64,000 bases of DNA from Proteles cristata cristata (Eukaryota > Chordata > Mammalia > Carnivora > Hyaenidae): the NCBI GenBank assembly GCA_017311185.1, contig JAESUZ010001525.1:482464-546463 (forward strand). The letters run 5' to 3'. A model generated the notes under the pieces. It saw nothing but the letters and a program-made list of their open reading frames with translations. It ran no database searches and had not been told where the DNA came from. This document shows positions 10,956 through 22,586 of this stretch, piece by piece (within the stretch, counting starts at the first letter, position 1; every line of letters begins with the position of its first letter). The position numbers were made by a program, and so were the translations under genes.

Positions 10956-11172
10956 TGGGGCGCCTGGGTGGCTTAGTCGGTTAGGCGTCCGACTTTTGCT
11001 TAGGTCATGATCTCGCGGTTCATGGGTTCGAGCCCCGCGTCGGGCTCTGTGCTAACTGCCAGCCTGGAGCCTGTTTCAGAGTCTGTGACTCCCTCTCTCT
11101 CTGACCCTTCCCCTGCTCATGCTGTCTCTCTCTCTCTCTCCTAGAAATTTAAAAAAAAACAGCAACAAAAAA
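10956..11172 (+). repeat. CAN-SINE, late type
   Basis: The late markers CTTAGGTCATGATCTCGCGG and GAGTCTGTGACTCCC are present. Perfect 15-bp TSDs AAAACTGTCTCTCCA lie at 10941-10955 and 11173-11187. Confidence 0.97.
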
Positions 11173-11565
11173 AAAACTGTCTCTCCAGTGGCAAACAGGG
11201 TATATGAGGTCATGCTTGCAAGCAGAGAGAGCAGTTAGGACGTAGATACTCCAGGCCTAATGAGAAGTTTACACTACTTTGGACCAAGGTGAAAGCTGTA
11301 AAGTTAGCAAGGAATCACCGTGCCCAGGACACACTGTGATGTATCCATGGGGATGCCCAGTCCTGCATTGAAGATGAAAAACACCCAAACTGGGATACTG
11401 GATCAGAAGGCAAGAATGAAACTATTATCATTAAATGCTTTCAGAGAGCTGATACCAATATCTTTCATTTTTCTTAACACAATTACTCTTGAGTGCCAGG
11501 CCTGGTGCTAAGCACTGAAGAGACACAGCTGAATTCCATGTTTGTTTCGTTTTTGTGTTTTGTTT

Positions 11566-11695
11566 TGTTTGTTAATTTTATTTATTTAAATTCAACTGAG
11601 TTAACATACAGAGTAGTATTGGTTTCAGGAATAGAACCCAGTGATTCATCACTTCCATTTAACACACATGTTTTGTTCAAATTTTTTAAAAAACC
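11566..11695 (-). mobile_element. LINE-1 3' end fragment, minus strand
   Basis: It reads GGTTTCAGGAATAGAACC and CCCAGTGATTCATCACTT, the reverse complement of the older carnivoran LINE-1 3' UTR also seen at 29,780 and 10,000. Confidence 0.7.
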
Positions 11696-11759
11696 TTTTC
11701 TGATAGTCACTTTTATTGGCATAATTACAGTATAGCCAAAATAATAAATTTGGGTGGTA

Positions 11760-13120
11760 AGATATCAAAGAAGGTGAATGAAAACAAAATATTTTACTTG
11801 TATATTTTTGGCTGAAGAAGGATTTTCAGAGCTGAATAATTTCCTCTCTTCTCTCTTCATCTCATGTACAGCCATGGGCAAGGAACTCCCAATAAAGCAT
11901 TTCTGTTCCCACAACAGGTTGTAACTTCCCCTGGCATGGCATAAAACCTCATTTCACGTGCACCAGCCAACACTATTTTCCAAAGCTCAAGCTAATTATG
12001 TGAGATTTATCTGTGTGGAAACACAGGGATTAAGCAAGCAGGAAAAACAGGGAAAATTTATTTAGTGGCGGTGTTTAACAAAGGATAATGCAAACAAGGG
12101 TTATACGAAACAAAATCTTCCCCGAAATAAACACCTAACCAGTGAAGGGAATCATGAGCATTCTGTTGCTGCTTTTATCCTAGCCTGACAGAAACTGCTA
12201 CCAATAATACAGAAATACAAAACAGACATTTCTGCCTTTAAGCCAGTACTGGAACTTCCATTAACCTTATCTCTTTGACATACTTGTTACTAAGCTTGCT
12301 GGTTCTTATTTTTGAATTATTCCTTAGTAGAATTGTGGCTAAAATACATTATCATTGTTGTATGTTATTTTTTCAAGGAAAGCGTATTATGTTAAAAAAG
12401 ACTTTGACTTGCAAATAATTACTTGTAATTAATTGTTTTGTCTTTAAACGTTAATTCTATTTGTCCAGCACCCACCTCCCCCAAGAGGTAGTTGTTTTCT
12501 GATTACCTAATTGCACATTAAATCCTGCTCCAGTTTTCCTATTATACAATTACTTCATCTGGGAAGAAAAAGAGAATGCGAGTACCTTATTTCCCTTAAT
12601 ACAGAGTTTTAATTTCCTCAATTTGTAGTCTCAATATTTATCCTTTTCTTTATAGGCCTGTTTGTAATATTTATTATCTATGATGACCCTAATCTTTCAA
12701 ACATGAGAAGGAAATCTTAAAAGTGCTGCATCATAGAGGTCTATTGTTTATTTAGATGGCAGGCCTTTTATAATGAATCAGGATAAAAAATGTCTGTTCT
12801 TTCTTCAGGTTAAAGGAAATTTAACAGATTTTTAGAATTTGATTAGTACCAACCTTTCATCTTTATTTACTACTCTTTTCTGGGAACAGCCAGTTCTTCC
12901 AAATAAAGACATTGTTTCCACTTTGAAAAGTAGCTCCACAGTGGCTGCCAGTATCATCTGAGGTGGGCCCTGGGTCTCCTGTGGTCGGCTTAGGATCAGG
13001 ATTACATCATATCATACAGATCGCAGAGGAGTATTCTTGCCTTGTGCTACACCTGCTCTGAACTGCCGGTAACGGTGTACTCGAAACACGATTTTGCATT
13101 TGGGGTCTGAAAACTTGGGG
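11760..13120. other. Repeat-free AT-rich stretch, possible conserved noncoding DNA
   Basis: About 1.3 kb with no recognisable SINE or LINE, the cleanest stretch in the first third of the window. At 12,405-12,435 the blocks GCAAATAATTACTTGTAATT and AATTAATTG cluster homeodomain-type TAATTA sites. The absence of insertions is compatible with constraint but proves nothing. Confidence 0.35.
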
Positions 13121-13129
13121 TGATCCTGG

Positions 13130-13285
13130 CCTGAGGACTGGGGTGTGTTCCAAGCCACTTAACCTCTCTCTGGCTTCCTGCGACTCTCCTCAGTTGCTTC
13201 TCCTCACATAGTTTTCTTAATGTAAAATAAAAGGGCAAAAATATCCAAGAGGGTTTTGTTAAGACTAAATGATATAAGAAAGAAT
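13130..13285 (+). repeat. MIR fragment
   Basis: 'aagccacttaacctctctctgg', read in two blocks, 'ttcttaatgtaaaataaaagg' and 'gttaagactaaatgatataag' follow the MIR core and 3' order in the sense direction. Confidence 0.6.
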
Positions 13286-13289
13286 GCCA

Positions 13290-13980
13290 AGAGAAGAAGG
13301 TAATAAGAATACAAAATACACTTTTATGTTACTGTATTATAAAAATGGACTAAACTCATGTTCAGTGAATCTTTGAGTTGAATGTCAGGACTACCAACTG
13401 CTCTGGATCTAGAATTTCTATACACGCAGACACCCAGAGAGTGGAATCTGAATGGAAGGAAGACAGGACAGCGTCCTGAGTTGCATCTGCATTATAAACA
13501 CAGTTTTTACTCATAAGGCTTCTGGAACACATACGTCTGCGCACTTCCTGATACCCTCCTCACTGCCCTCCATCTTGCTTTGTGCATCCAAGGCTGAGGC
13601 TGATCAGTGTCGATGGCATTAACAAGCTCCCTTGCAGTCTAGCTTCCTACCAGGTTTGACAGCAATGGACCCTGGCAGTCTGTTGATGGGAGAGAGAAGC
13701 ATGAATTTCTCTTCCCCTCCCTGTCTTTCTGCAGGCCCCTTCTAGCTGACTCACCTCTTGAACAAAGTAGCAACTCCTGAGAAGCAACCTTTCCACTCAA
13801 CTCTCACTCCTGGTTGGGTTCTATTCTTCCTCTTATCATTTCTGAACCAGGAATGTTCTTGTCCCTTATTGGCTAAGATGCCAACACTGAGATCCTGCAT
13901 AATCACTTGTGATTTTCTTATACTCTGCCAATAGGTACTTCATTAGATTCCTCAAATTACCTGATTATGCTTTTTTTGGG
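13290..13980. other. Unique sequence, no feature seen
   Basis: No repeat, RNA gene or supported coding exon recognised. Confidence 0.4.
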
Positions 13981-13996
13981 GGGGGGTTTCTGTTTT

Positions 13997-14196
13997 ATTA
14001 ATTTTTTTAAATGTTTATTTTTGAGAGAGAAAGTGTGCATGTGAGTGGGGGAAGGGCAGAGAGAGGGAGACAGAGGATCCAAAGCCGGCTTTACACTGTC
14101 AGCACAGAGTCTCGTTGGGCTTGAACTCACATAACTGGGAGATCATGACCTGAGCTGAAGTTGGACATTAAACCAACTGAGCTGCTCAGGTACCTA
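13997..14196 (-). repeat. CAN-SINE, old type
   Basis: A minus-strand element with the GATCCAAAGCCGGCTTTACA-like body of the old type and a mutated head (GCTCAGGTACC). Approximate TSDs built on GGGGTTTCTGTTTT flank it. Confidence 0.9.
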
Positions 14197-14479
14197 AGGG
14201 GTTCTGTTTTTGTTTTTGTTTTTTTGCTGGCTGGACAGGGAGGATAAATGGAGGTGGTAGAGAGGGAGTTTGTTTTATAAACTAGGTTTGGACACAGTTG
14301 GTTCATAGGTTTTTCCCTTCTCTGGACAGTCACTTTTTGGGGAGAAAGATTCAGAAGTAAATATTTCCAAAAGATGGTTAAAGATTCTAGAGTTAAGGCT
14401 GCACAGAGGCCCTAGCAGCCCATAACTTCCCAGTATAAGTAGTGACAGTGATAATGACGAATTTTGCATCCCTGCTTTG

Positions 14480-15055
14480 GGTGAGACCTCTGCTGTCTGT
14501 CACCTACACTATGGCTACAGCCCCCCACCCCCCATCACTCTCTTAGCTACCTGTCCAGTAAAAACCAATCTCCTATTTACATCATGCAGTGATGTTTCTC
14601 ATTGTACTTGAGATAAAAATACTATCCCTCTTGTCATTATAAATATGATGTTTTCCTTCAGTTGGCCCTTGCTCACTGCCTTGTCTTACCCTGGACTCCA
14701 CCTTATATTCAGCCATTCAGCAACACAAAATGCTAGTGCTTTTCAGGAATGTTTTCTGCTGAGTATCACCTGTGTGTTTCTGCTGCTTCTGTTTACTCTC
14801 CGTGGAATTGGATGCTAGCCTGTCTGATGAATTTTTCTTCACCATTGAATCATAACTCACAAAACATCTCTTCAGGAAGACTTCTCTGAAAATTTGCTCC
14901 ACCACCCCCATAACTCACCTAACATAAATGTCCCTGTACTGTGATCTATAATGCCCCATGTGCATTTTATTCTTTATATCCGACACAGTGTATAGTATTT
15001 ATCCCTTTACATCCGTCTTAAATTGCAAGTCAGTGAGCCTGATACACTCAGGTAT
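14480..15055 (+). repeat. L2 3' region
   Basis: Blocks 'cttgctcactgccttgtctt', 'cttcaggaagacttctctga' and 'cccctgtactgtgatctata'-like text follow the 3' part of the ancient L2 LINE in the sense direction. It is well diverged. Confidence 0.6.
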
Positions 15056-15059
15056 GACC

Positions 15060-15555
15060 AAAACCCATATCATTAGTTAGTCTTCAATTGAATCAGTTGA
15101 TTAAGTAAATTATTTGATGAATCACTTTCTTATCGATAACAAATGAATTAACTGATTGATCCACTTAATTAACTAATTGAATTCTTTGCTTTTAACCCTC
15201 TAATCTTACCAAACACAAAATACTCAGAGTATAGCACAAAAAGCCAGATACCAAAATGGAAATGATTGCCCTATAGCTTTATTGTGAATCATGGAGTTGA
15301 GCTATTTTGATTTTTTTTTCAGTCCGTACTCAGCTTCGACTTCTTTTATTGTGGCAAGACTGGCCCAGACACATGTCATTTCCTTGCACGTGGCCCCAGG
15401 AACCAACTCCCTGAGTTCACACCAGGGCCCCACCATTTAACCACTGGGTAACTGAAGTGATTAACTTGGAATTATATTAGTATCTGCCTCGTAAGTTTGC
15501 TTTGATGATAGCAGTATGTAAACTGGTGGTGTGAAATTTAAAAGCCATGTGGAAA
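15060..15555. other. Unique sequence
   Basis: AT-rich, with several ATTGATTAAT-like words around 15,090-15,180. No gene or named repeat is seen. Confidence 0.4.
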
Positions 15556-15696
15556 TAAGTAATACAGGATTCCTAACCCTTATCATATCTGTAAATGAAT
15601 TCTATATGAATTAAAGACATAAGTAGTGAAAATCAAACTAGTATTTTTAGTGAAAAATAAATATATAACAATTTTTATGATCTTTAGACAGGAAAT

Positions 15697-15908
15697 TATT
15701 TTTTATTTTTTAAAAATGTTTAATGTTTATTTTTGAGAGACAAAGATGAGCAGGGGAGGGGCAGAGAAAGAGACACAGAATCTGAAGCAGGCTCCAGGCT
15801 ATGAGCTGTCAGCACAGAGGCCGATGCAGGGCTGAAACTCACAAACTGCGAGATCATGACCTGAGCGGAAGTCGGAGGTTCAACCAACTAAGCCACCTAG
15901 GTGCCCCA
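15697..15908 (-). repeat. CAN-SINE, middle type
   Basis: A minus-strand element ending CCACCTAGGTGCCCC. TSDs ACAGGAAAT lie at 15688-15696 and 15909-15917. Confidence 0.95.
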
Positions 15909-15940
15909 ACAGGAAATGACTTTAAAGTAACCCACAATAA

Positions 15941-16098
15941 GGGTCCGTGGGTTCAAGCCCTGTGTCAGGCTCTGTGCTGACCGCTAGCTGAGAGCCTGGA
16001 GGCTGTTTCAGATTCTGTGTCTCCCTCTCTCTCTGACCTTCCCCAGCTCACGCTGTCTCTCTTCTCAGAAATAAATTTTTTTTTAATTTAAAATAAGA
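15941..16098 (+). repeat. 5'-truncated CAN-SINE lacking its head
   Basis: It starts at GGGTCCGTGGGTTCAAGCCC, just before the tRNA B box, and continues to the A/T-rich tail. The head and A box are absent. The short duplicate CACAATAA lies on both sides (15933-15940 and 16099-16106), indicating truncated insertion rather than later deletion. Confidence 0.9.
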
Positions 16099-16312
16099 CA
16101 CAATAAATATAAACCATAAAGTCTATATTTGTAAATCTGAGTGTTATTTAAAAAGTTTATTAAAAGCAAAAAAAATAAGTTCCCACGACCAAGAAAAAAA
16201 ATGTTAATAATACAAATGACTCACAAAACAATCCCAAAATGCTGATAAGAAAAAAATAATAGCTTAGTTATAAGACAGATAAAAGAGCAGAAATATAGAA
16301 GATAAAACTTTT

Positions 16313-16522
16313 TTTTTTTAAGTTTTATTTATTTCTAGGAGAGAGAGAGAGAGTGTGAACAGGGGTGGGTCAGAGAGAGAGGGAGACACAGACTCTGAAA
16401 CAGGCTCCAGGCTCTGGGCTGGCAGTCAGCACAGAGCCCGACGGGGCTCGAACCCACGAACCGCGAGATCATGACCTAAGCGAAAGTCAGACGCTTAACC
16501 GACTAAGCCACCCAGGCACCCC
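16313..16522 (-). repeat. CAN-SINE, late type
   Basis: It begins TTATTTCTAGGAGAGAG and contains GAGATCATGACCTAAGCGAA, both late markers. The 17-bp TSDs at 16296-16312 and 16523-16539 differ at one position. Confidence 0.96.
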
Positions 16523-17195
16523 TAGAAGAGAAAACTTTTGATAATGTCATTTGTTGAAGAGGATGTGGAATAAGAGAAAATCCTTAGACATTCGTGCACC
16601 TACTTTGGAGATCAATGTGGCAGTACTTAGTAAAGTTGATGAAGTCAAACATTTGCCAGTAACTAGTATGCTTGAGAATGTTTGTTATTTACACAACAAT
16701 TCAATTCCTAGGTGTGTGATCTATAGCCTAACCATTTACATGTGGCCATTGTGTAATATATAGATAACATATAAATAAACATGTGTAGTCCTGGGGAAGG
16801 AAAAGCCTCAACAGGGAAAAAATATTGAAACAAACTGTGGTGCTTTAGTAAAACTGAATAATACACAATAGTGAAATTGAAGAAGTTAGAGGTACATATA
16901 TAAAAGTGGATGAATATCCCAGCATATATCTGAATGAAAACAATTCTGATTCCATAAAGTACAATGCCACTTGTGGAAGTTAAAATATATTAAACATTGC
17001 TTAATATTGGCTGGGAATAACGCGTATAGTAAAAGTATAAACAGTGGAGATATCAAATATTGAATTCTATTACTTGGGAGAGTGGAGGACAAGGAGTGCA
17101 TTCATAGTGTTTTCAGCAGATATTAATTTTCTTGTCAATATGGTTTTTGTGATGTGGATGTGAGTACAGTCTTTGAATTTAAAATATATAGTATA

Positions 17196-17406
17196 GGGGC
17201 GCCTGGGTGGCCCAGGTGATTAAGCCTCCGACTTCGGCCCAGGTCATAATCTCACAGTTTTTGGGTTCAAGCCCCGCGTTGGGCTCTGTGCTGACAGACA
17301 GCTCAGAGCCTGGAGCCTGTTTCAGATTCTGTGTCTCCCTCTCTCTCCGACCCTCCCCTACTCATGCTCTGTCTCTCTCTCTCTGAAAAATAAACTATAA
17401 AACAAT
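17196..17406 (+). repeat. CAN-SINE, middle type
   Basis: The head GGGGCGCCTGGGTGGCCCAG is followed by a CAGATTCTGTGTCTCCC zone. The 15-bp TSDs at 17181-17195 and 17407-17421 differ at one position. Confidence 0.96.
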
Positions 17407-17489
17407 AAAATATATAGCGTAATGACTTCTGAAGGATTTTAGTGATTATTAAATGGCATATACTTGTCACACTATTAGCACAGTGTTAA

Positions 17490-17713
17490 GCTTTTTGTTT
17501 TTAAGTTTATTAATTTTGAAAGAGAGGGAGAGTGCAAGAGCACACACGTGGGGGAGGGACAGAGAGAGAAAGAGAGAGCGAGAATTCCAAGCAGGCTCTG
17601 TGCCGTCAGTATAGAGCCCAAGGTGAGGTTCAAACCCATGAACCATGAGATCATGACTTGAGCCAAAAACCAAGAGTCAGATGTTTAACCAGCTGAACCA
17701 CCAAGGTGCTCCT
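17490..17713 (-). repeat. CAN-SINE, old type
   Basis: A minus-strand element with GAATTCCAAGCAGGCTCTGT and a decayed head. Perfect 12-bp TSDs GCACAGTGTTAA lie at 17478-17489 and 17714-17725. Confidence 0.94.
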
Positions 17714-17859
17714 GCACAGTGTTAAACACATTTGGAGTAGACTTTCAAGAAGTTTTAGTTTTCTTCTCTTCTTTTTTATCTAAAGGTAGGAATCACTCTC
17801 TTCTGCCTTCTTTTCTCATGTCTCTATTTGATAAGTAGGGAGCCTGTACGGGCTGTAAC

Positions 17860-17970
17860 TGAGAGCCTGGGTTTAAAGTTTTGATGTCAGTGAAGACTGA
17901 TCTATCATCTAGAGTCATTTACTTAACCTCTTTGAGTCTTGATTTTCTCCATTTGAACAAGGAGAAAAGT
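17860..17970 (+). repeat. MIR fragment
   Basis: 'catttacttaacctctttga' and 'gattttctccatttgaacaa' match the central MIR core in the sense direction. Confidence 0.6.
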
Positions 17971-18179
17971 TGTGTTTATGTTGCAAATTTAATTTTACAT
18001 TGATTTAATCCACATTAATTTTTTTTAGCATAAACTCTGGCCTAAAGTAAGAGATCATTAATATGTCTGTTAACTGTTATCACCTGGCTAAAAATCACAT
18101 TGCCAGTTAATGACGTAGTTAAGCCTCCTAAGATTCACAGCTATTATTTATGAGTATTCATTTTGTCATGCACTCTGTA

Positions 18180-18365
18180 AAATTACATTTTCAGATATTT
18201 TCCCACTTAATACTTGAAACTTAGCAATTAGATACTCTCCATATCCAGTTTACAGATGCAGAAGTAGAGGCCTGGAGCCCAAATGAGCTCAGAAATAACG
18301 TGAAAGAATTCAGATAAAAATCCACATTTGTGTGTTTGAATTCAAAGACCAGCACATTAATCATT
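18180..18365 (-). repeat. MIR fragment
   Basis: 'ccagtttacagatgcagaag' followed by 'agaggcctggagcccaaatg' is the antisense MIR core. Confidence 0.6.
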
Positions 18366-18784
18366 AAGTTCTCCTGTCTGCTAGTTTTGTGCTTTTTCTT
18401 GGATGTCATCTCGCTGCCTCACAAATACACAGTAATGTTGTGAAAATGAAATGTTGGCTCCATTAAGCTAACCTATGTAGTCATCATTCTGTAAAAGAAG
18501 TAGTGCCTTCCTTTCTTTCATCCTTCTATGACTGAATGCTCATTTTGTTCTCAATTAGTGCTACACATAGAGATGATTACTATTGGATCTTTGTCCACTG
18601 GAGTTTGAATCCACCAGTTAGTTCCAGCAGTGTTTTTACATAGAGGTCTGTTTGGAACAAAAATCTGATGGAAGTCCTTTTAAAAAGTATAGATTATCTG
18701 GAGAATCACATACATTGCACGTGATCTAACTGGCAATTTGTTTGGATTTAACTCTTTCTGTCTCTATATGTACGTATAGAGAGA

Positions 18785-18834
18785 AAGGCATATAGATATA
18801 TAGATTTAGATATACATATAGATAGATAGATATA
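18785..18834. repeat. Degenerate GATA/TATA simple repeat
   Basis: Runs of ATAGATATATAGAT and GATAGATAGATATA directly abut the LTR target site. Confidence 0.85.
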
Positions 18835-18838
18835 CTAT

Positions 18839-19328
18839 TGTTATACTGAAAGACACAGAGACCAACTGAGACCCCTGAGGCGGAATTAAGGGAGTCTGTA
18901 TTACCGGCTGGGACAGCACAGAGTTAACACAGAACTCTCTAAATGTGCAGCCCCGAGTCCAAGGACTTAGGGCTTTTTATATAGAGCAAGCAGGCACGCG
19001 GGCAGTACAGAAGCGGAATTGAGCGGTTATTGTTAAAAGGCTACAAAGTGATGAAGAGAGCAGCCCTTATCCTGGTATGTAGGAAAACATACAGTATTTT
19101 GAAGGCAAGCTTTAGGGTTTTGGGGAATTTCAAGGGAATAGTCATTATCTCAAGGACAAAATATGCAAACTGTGTCATAAGTAACCATTTTCAGGGAACA
19201 TTAACCCTTGTCTTCTTATTTGTGTTCTTCCTTGCACCTGAGGATAGTCAGGTAGCCCTCCAAGCGCAGGCCTAGAAGGTAAACTCTGGGTCAAGATGGA
19301 AGGACTGAGGCTAAATTCATGTGCAACA
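18839..19328 (-). mobile_element. Solo endogenous-retrovirus LTR
   Basis: A 490-bp element. Read on the minus strand it starts TGTTGC and ends ATAACA, and CTAT is duplicated at 18835-18838 and 19329-19332. On that strand a TATA box (CTATATAAAAAG, near 18974-18986) is followed by a decayed polyadenylation signal AATACA (18897-18902) and a U5-like end. No internal retroviral sequence adjoins it, so it is a solo LTR left by recombination between two LTRs. The 4-bp duplication suits a gammaretrovirus-like (ERV1) origin. Family name not recognised. Confidence 0.85.
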
Positions 19329-19517
19329 CTATCTGGGGTTTGTTTGAATACCTTAGTGAAGAAAAAATAAATCAGTGAAATGACCTGCTTGTCATTGTCA
19401 CAACCAGCTGATGTTTAAACTTTAAACCAGAGTTTGTTCCATATAGATAGTGATTTTACTTTAAGAGCACCTTATGCACTTTGAACAATGGAGCAAAATT
19501 TTCCAGGAGAGAGGTAG

Positions 19518-19520
<3 letters not shown>

Positions 19521-19587
<67 letters not shown>
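19521..19587. repeat. (TG)n microsatellite, about 33 units
   Basis: An uninterrupted TG run of 67 bp, the longest pure dinucleotide tract in the window and very likely length-polymorphic. Cys-Val and Thr-His open frames across it are artefacts. Confidence 0.98.
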
Positions 19588-19588
<1 letters not shown>

Positions 19589-19873
19589 GGAGGGAGGCAG
19601 TATGGTGACTCCGTTGATACTGAATTGCTACATTCAGCATTTCCAAAGTCATATTTCATCAGAGTTTACAGAGATGCTTGAAGCCACTGTCTGCAAACTA
19701 TCAATCTCCCAATCACCCCAAATCACATAGGTTCTATATCAGAAAAAACAAAACTATTCTCGAGTTGGTTGCTAAAATCTCTGAAATTCTATAGATAGGA
19801 GTTAGTAATGCCATAAATAGTAAGAGAAAGAGACTGTGTTTATTAATAATCTTTTCATTTCAGTGGGCAAAGG

Positions 19874-19915
19874 ACTAACACGCAGTCCATCGTAACTAAC
19901 ACGTAGTCCATAGTA
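19874..19915. repeat. 21-bp tandem duplication
   Basis: ACTAACACGCAGTCCATCGTA is immediately followed by a second copy differing at two positions. Confidence 0.93.
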
Positions 19916-22586
19916 ACTTGTGATTTACCCCCTTGGATGTTCAAAGAAAGGTCATGTGATACCAATCTTTTGATTTTTGTGCTTTTCTTAGGCTGAAACA
20001 CACCAAGTTGTTGTAATCCTCAATACCTATTTATAGTTGCAGCCATTCACTAATGATGCATACCAGTGGCATCAGTGCATTTCTGCCGTTGCATAAATCC
20101 ACGCCCCATCCCCGCACCATGTGGAGGTTTAAACATTTCATGACATGATACATTGCCATGCATCTTACTTATCTTCTTACATTTATCCTGTCACAGTCTC
20201 TCAATAGTGTGTTTTTACTTTATCCACAGATATAAATCTTTGAGAATATGTATTTTTAATGATATTCTTCTTTAGAAGCATTTTAGTTATACAACATGGT
20301 CTCACTGAAATTATGAGTTAAGACCCCAATAGATAGTTTGTTATGTAGAATTTATGAGCTCTTTGTTGGACTTTAATTTCACTCAAGCTGACTACACAAG
20401 TCTCATCAATTTTCAAAGACCCACTGCTGGTTTTCTTACGGAACAAACCTTACCAACTTGTTTGTCGTCGTTATTTGTTGTGCTTAATAATGAGAGTTTT
20501 ACAGAGAGGTACCATATGAATCATTTATTCACAACTTACTCTGTTACAGCCTATTGGCTAAGAAAAAGATACAGCAAGGAATGAGACAAGCCCTTGCAGT
20601 TGTGGAACTTACATGTTTGTGGCAAAAGAGGACACCTGACAGACAATGACATGATTTTTAACTTAGCTCCTGTGAAGAAAGCCATGAGCCCACTGCTTAA
20701 CAGGAAAAGATTCTGCCTTTAAAGACATGAATATGCAGTTTCCTTTCAGTGTTGAAAGGAGATGATAAGGCTTACGTTTTCACAGCTAGTTAGTAGCATG
20801 AAGTCCTAACTGAGAAGAGGTGGACTATTTTGTTGTCCAAGGACCTGAATGCATCTAATAGGTACCGAATAGATGGGAAACATTGCTGTTTATTTGACTG
20901 CTGGACTAAATTTAATAAAACTTGTAGAGTAATTACATGGATGCCAAAAAATGTACAGGCAAATATGGCACAGTCACAACTGTCAAAAAGTTCAGTTTTG
21001 ATGCAAAAACCTCACTAGATCATTACTGTATTTGCTTTTCAAAGAATTGTTTTAGTTGTGACCTAAGCATATGCTACTTTAGTAGCTCAAGTGATAGAAT
21101 GAAACTAACAACTAATTATGGTCAAGGGTCATACTGATTAATTTTCTTTAACATTTTTGCTACAAGTGTATTTTTTTTTTTTTACAAATGATAAAGGGAT
21201 AAATGGATAAATGATATAATGATAGATAAGCTTACTTTCCTAATTGGCCTCAAGCAGCAATATTGGATACCTATGTTACTTTAGGACTTTATGGTTGACT
21301 AGGCTATAAATTCACTGTTGAAAATTTTGTTTACTATCATGAAATCAAGCATTAAATATATTATGAATCTGGACTGTAATACGATTTCAAAGTGACACTT
21401 GATAAATATAACTTTTAAATTGTCATTTTCATTGTAGTCATTGTTTTATATATGACATATGACAAGAGTTATTAAGATAGCCAAAACTTATATAACAAAC
21501 ACATAAAATGAAACAGGTGATTATATATAGTGAACACATATACAGATCCAGGATGAAACTTTTATTTTGGAGGTAAGTTCCAAAATTCCCTGGATTGTAA
21601 AACCTTGACACGAGCTTTAAAATATTAATGAGGACAATTGTAAGATTTTTTTTAAAACAAGGAGATATATTATAGGGCTACATTTGACATTAATTTCTTG
21701 AATATATGCATATTTCTGATTGAAGATGAATATTGATGACATGTTCAAGTAAATACTGATGAAAGACAAAGTCAGAATATGCTTCCCTTACATGAGTGCA
21801 ATATAAGCCATGTGTGAACGGCTTGTTCATGGAAGATGATAGTAGTTTTAATGTAGAAAATTGAAAGGAGACTCAGTATTGATTATGTTGGCTATTATTT
21901 GATGGCAAGAAAACCACCTCAGAGAATATTAATACACTTTATTTGCAACTTCAGGACCACAAACCCAAAGATTACTATCTTTAAAGTTACTTATCTAAAT
22001 GAATGAAAGTGAGTTTAAGCATCTGCATGAGGAAAGATGTGTATTGTGCCTTTCTGTTTCTTTGTGGGAAAATACACATAGGATGAGAACGGCATATTTC
22101 TCATCCTTTCTGTCCTGTTTTCCAATGGAGATAAAACTCCTTTCCTCTTTCCACTCATGCTTCAAGCATAAATTTGTCCAAACCACTGGATTGGCATAAA
22201 AAAGAATTTAAGCCAGTAGTGTTCCCTCCGAAGCATATTTGGTGGGATTTTATTCCCCAGATTCTTCAGCAGTGCCCCTCAGCCCAAATCACTAACATTG
22301 TGATCATAAAAGTTTCACTTACTAGGGATATAAATAAAATTAGAAACCATCAAAATGCTCAGTGTTGATTTCAACTATATAAATAAATACAAATTTAAGA
22401 CATATGGCATAATATGCAAGGAAAGTTTCTCAATTTACTTTTCCAGTTTTTATGTAATGATACTTCTTAATTGTATTAAGAATCTTGCATAGCATGTTAA
22501 TGACTGTGGAATATTTTATTATATGTATGTATCATAATTTATCTAACCAGTATCGCATTCCTGGGTATTTACATATTTTCTAATAC

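Larger units (their letters stand above)
15560..17195 (+). mobile_element. Old LINE-1, ORF2 3' part and 3' UTR, cut by three SINEs
   Basis: 'gaattaaagacataagtag' begins the ORF2 stretch. Past the SINEs come 'caattcctaggtgtgtgatc', 'ggatgaatatcccagcatat' and 'ctgattccataaagtacaat'. These match the order of an old LINE-1 ORF2 end and 3' UTR. SINEs lie at 15697-15908, 15941-16098 and 16313-16522. The frames are heavily broken. Confidence 0.75.
19330..22578. other. Long mostly unique stretch
   Basis: It contains the TG microsatellite at 19521-19587 and a 21-bp tandem duplication at 19874-19915. A possible ancient repeat lies at about 20500-20690 ('aaaagatacagcaaggaatg', 'cagacaatgacatgattttt'). 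No SINE or LINE lies from 20.7 to 22.58 kb. Open frames of 60-80 codons in it show no recognisable motif. Confidence 0.45.

Noticed and set aside
19456..19730. Cys-Val and Thr-His repeat 'proteins'
   Set aside because: Translations of the TG/CA microsatellite.
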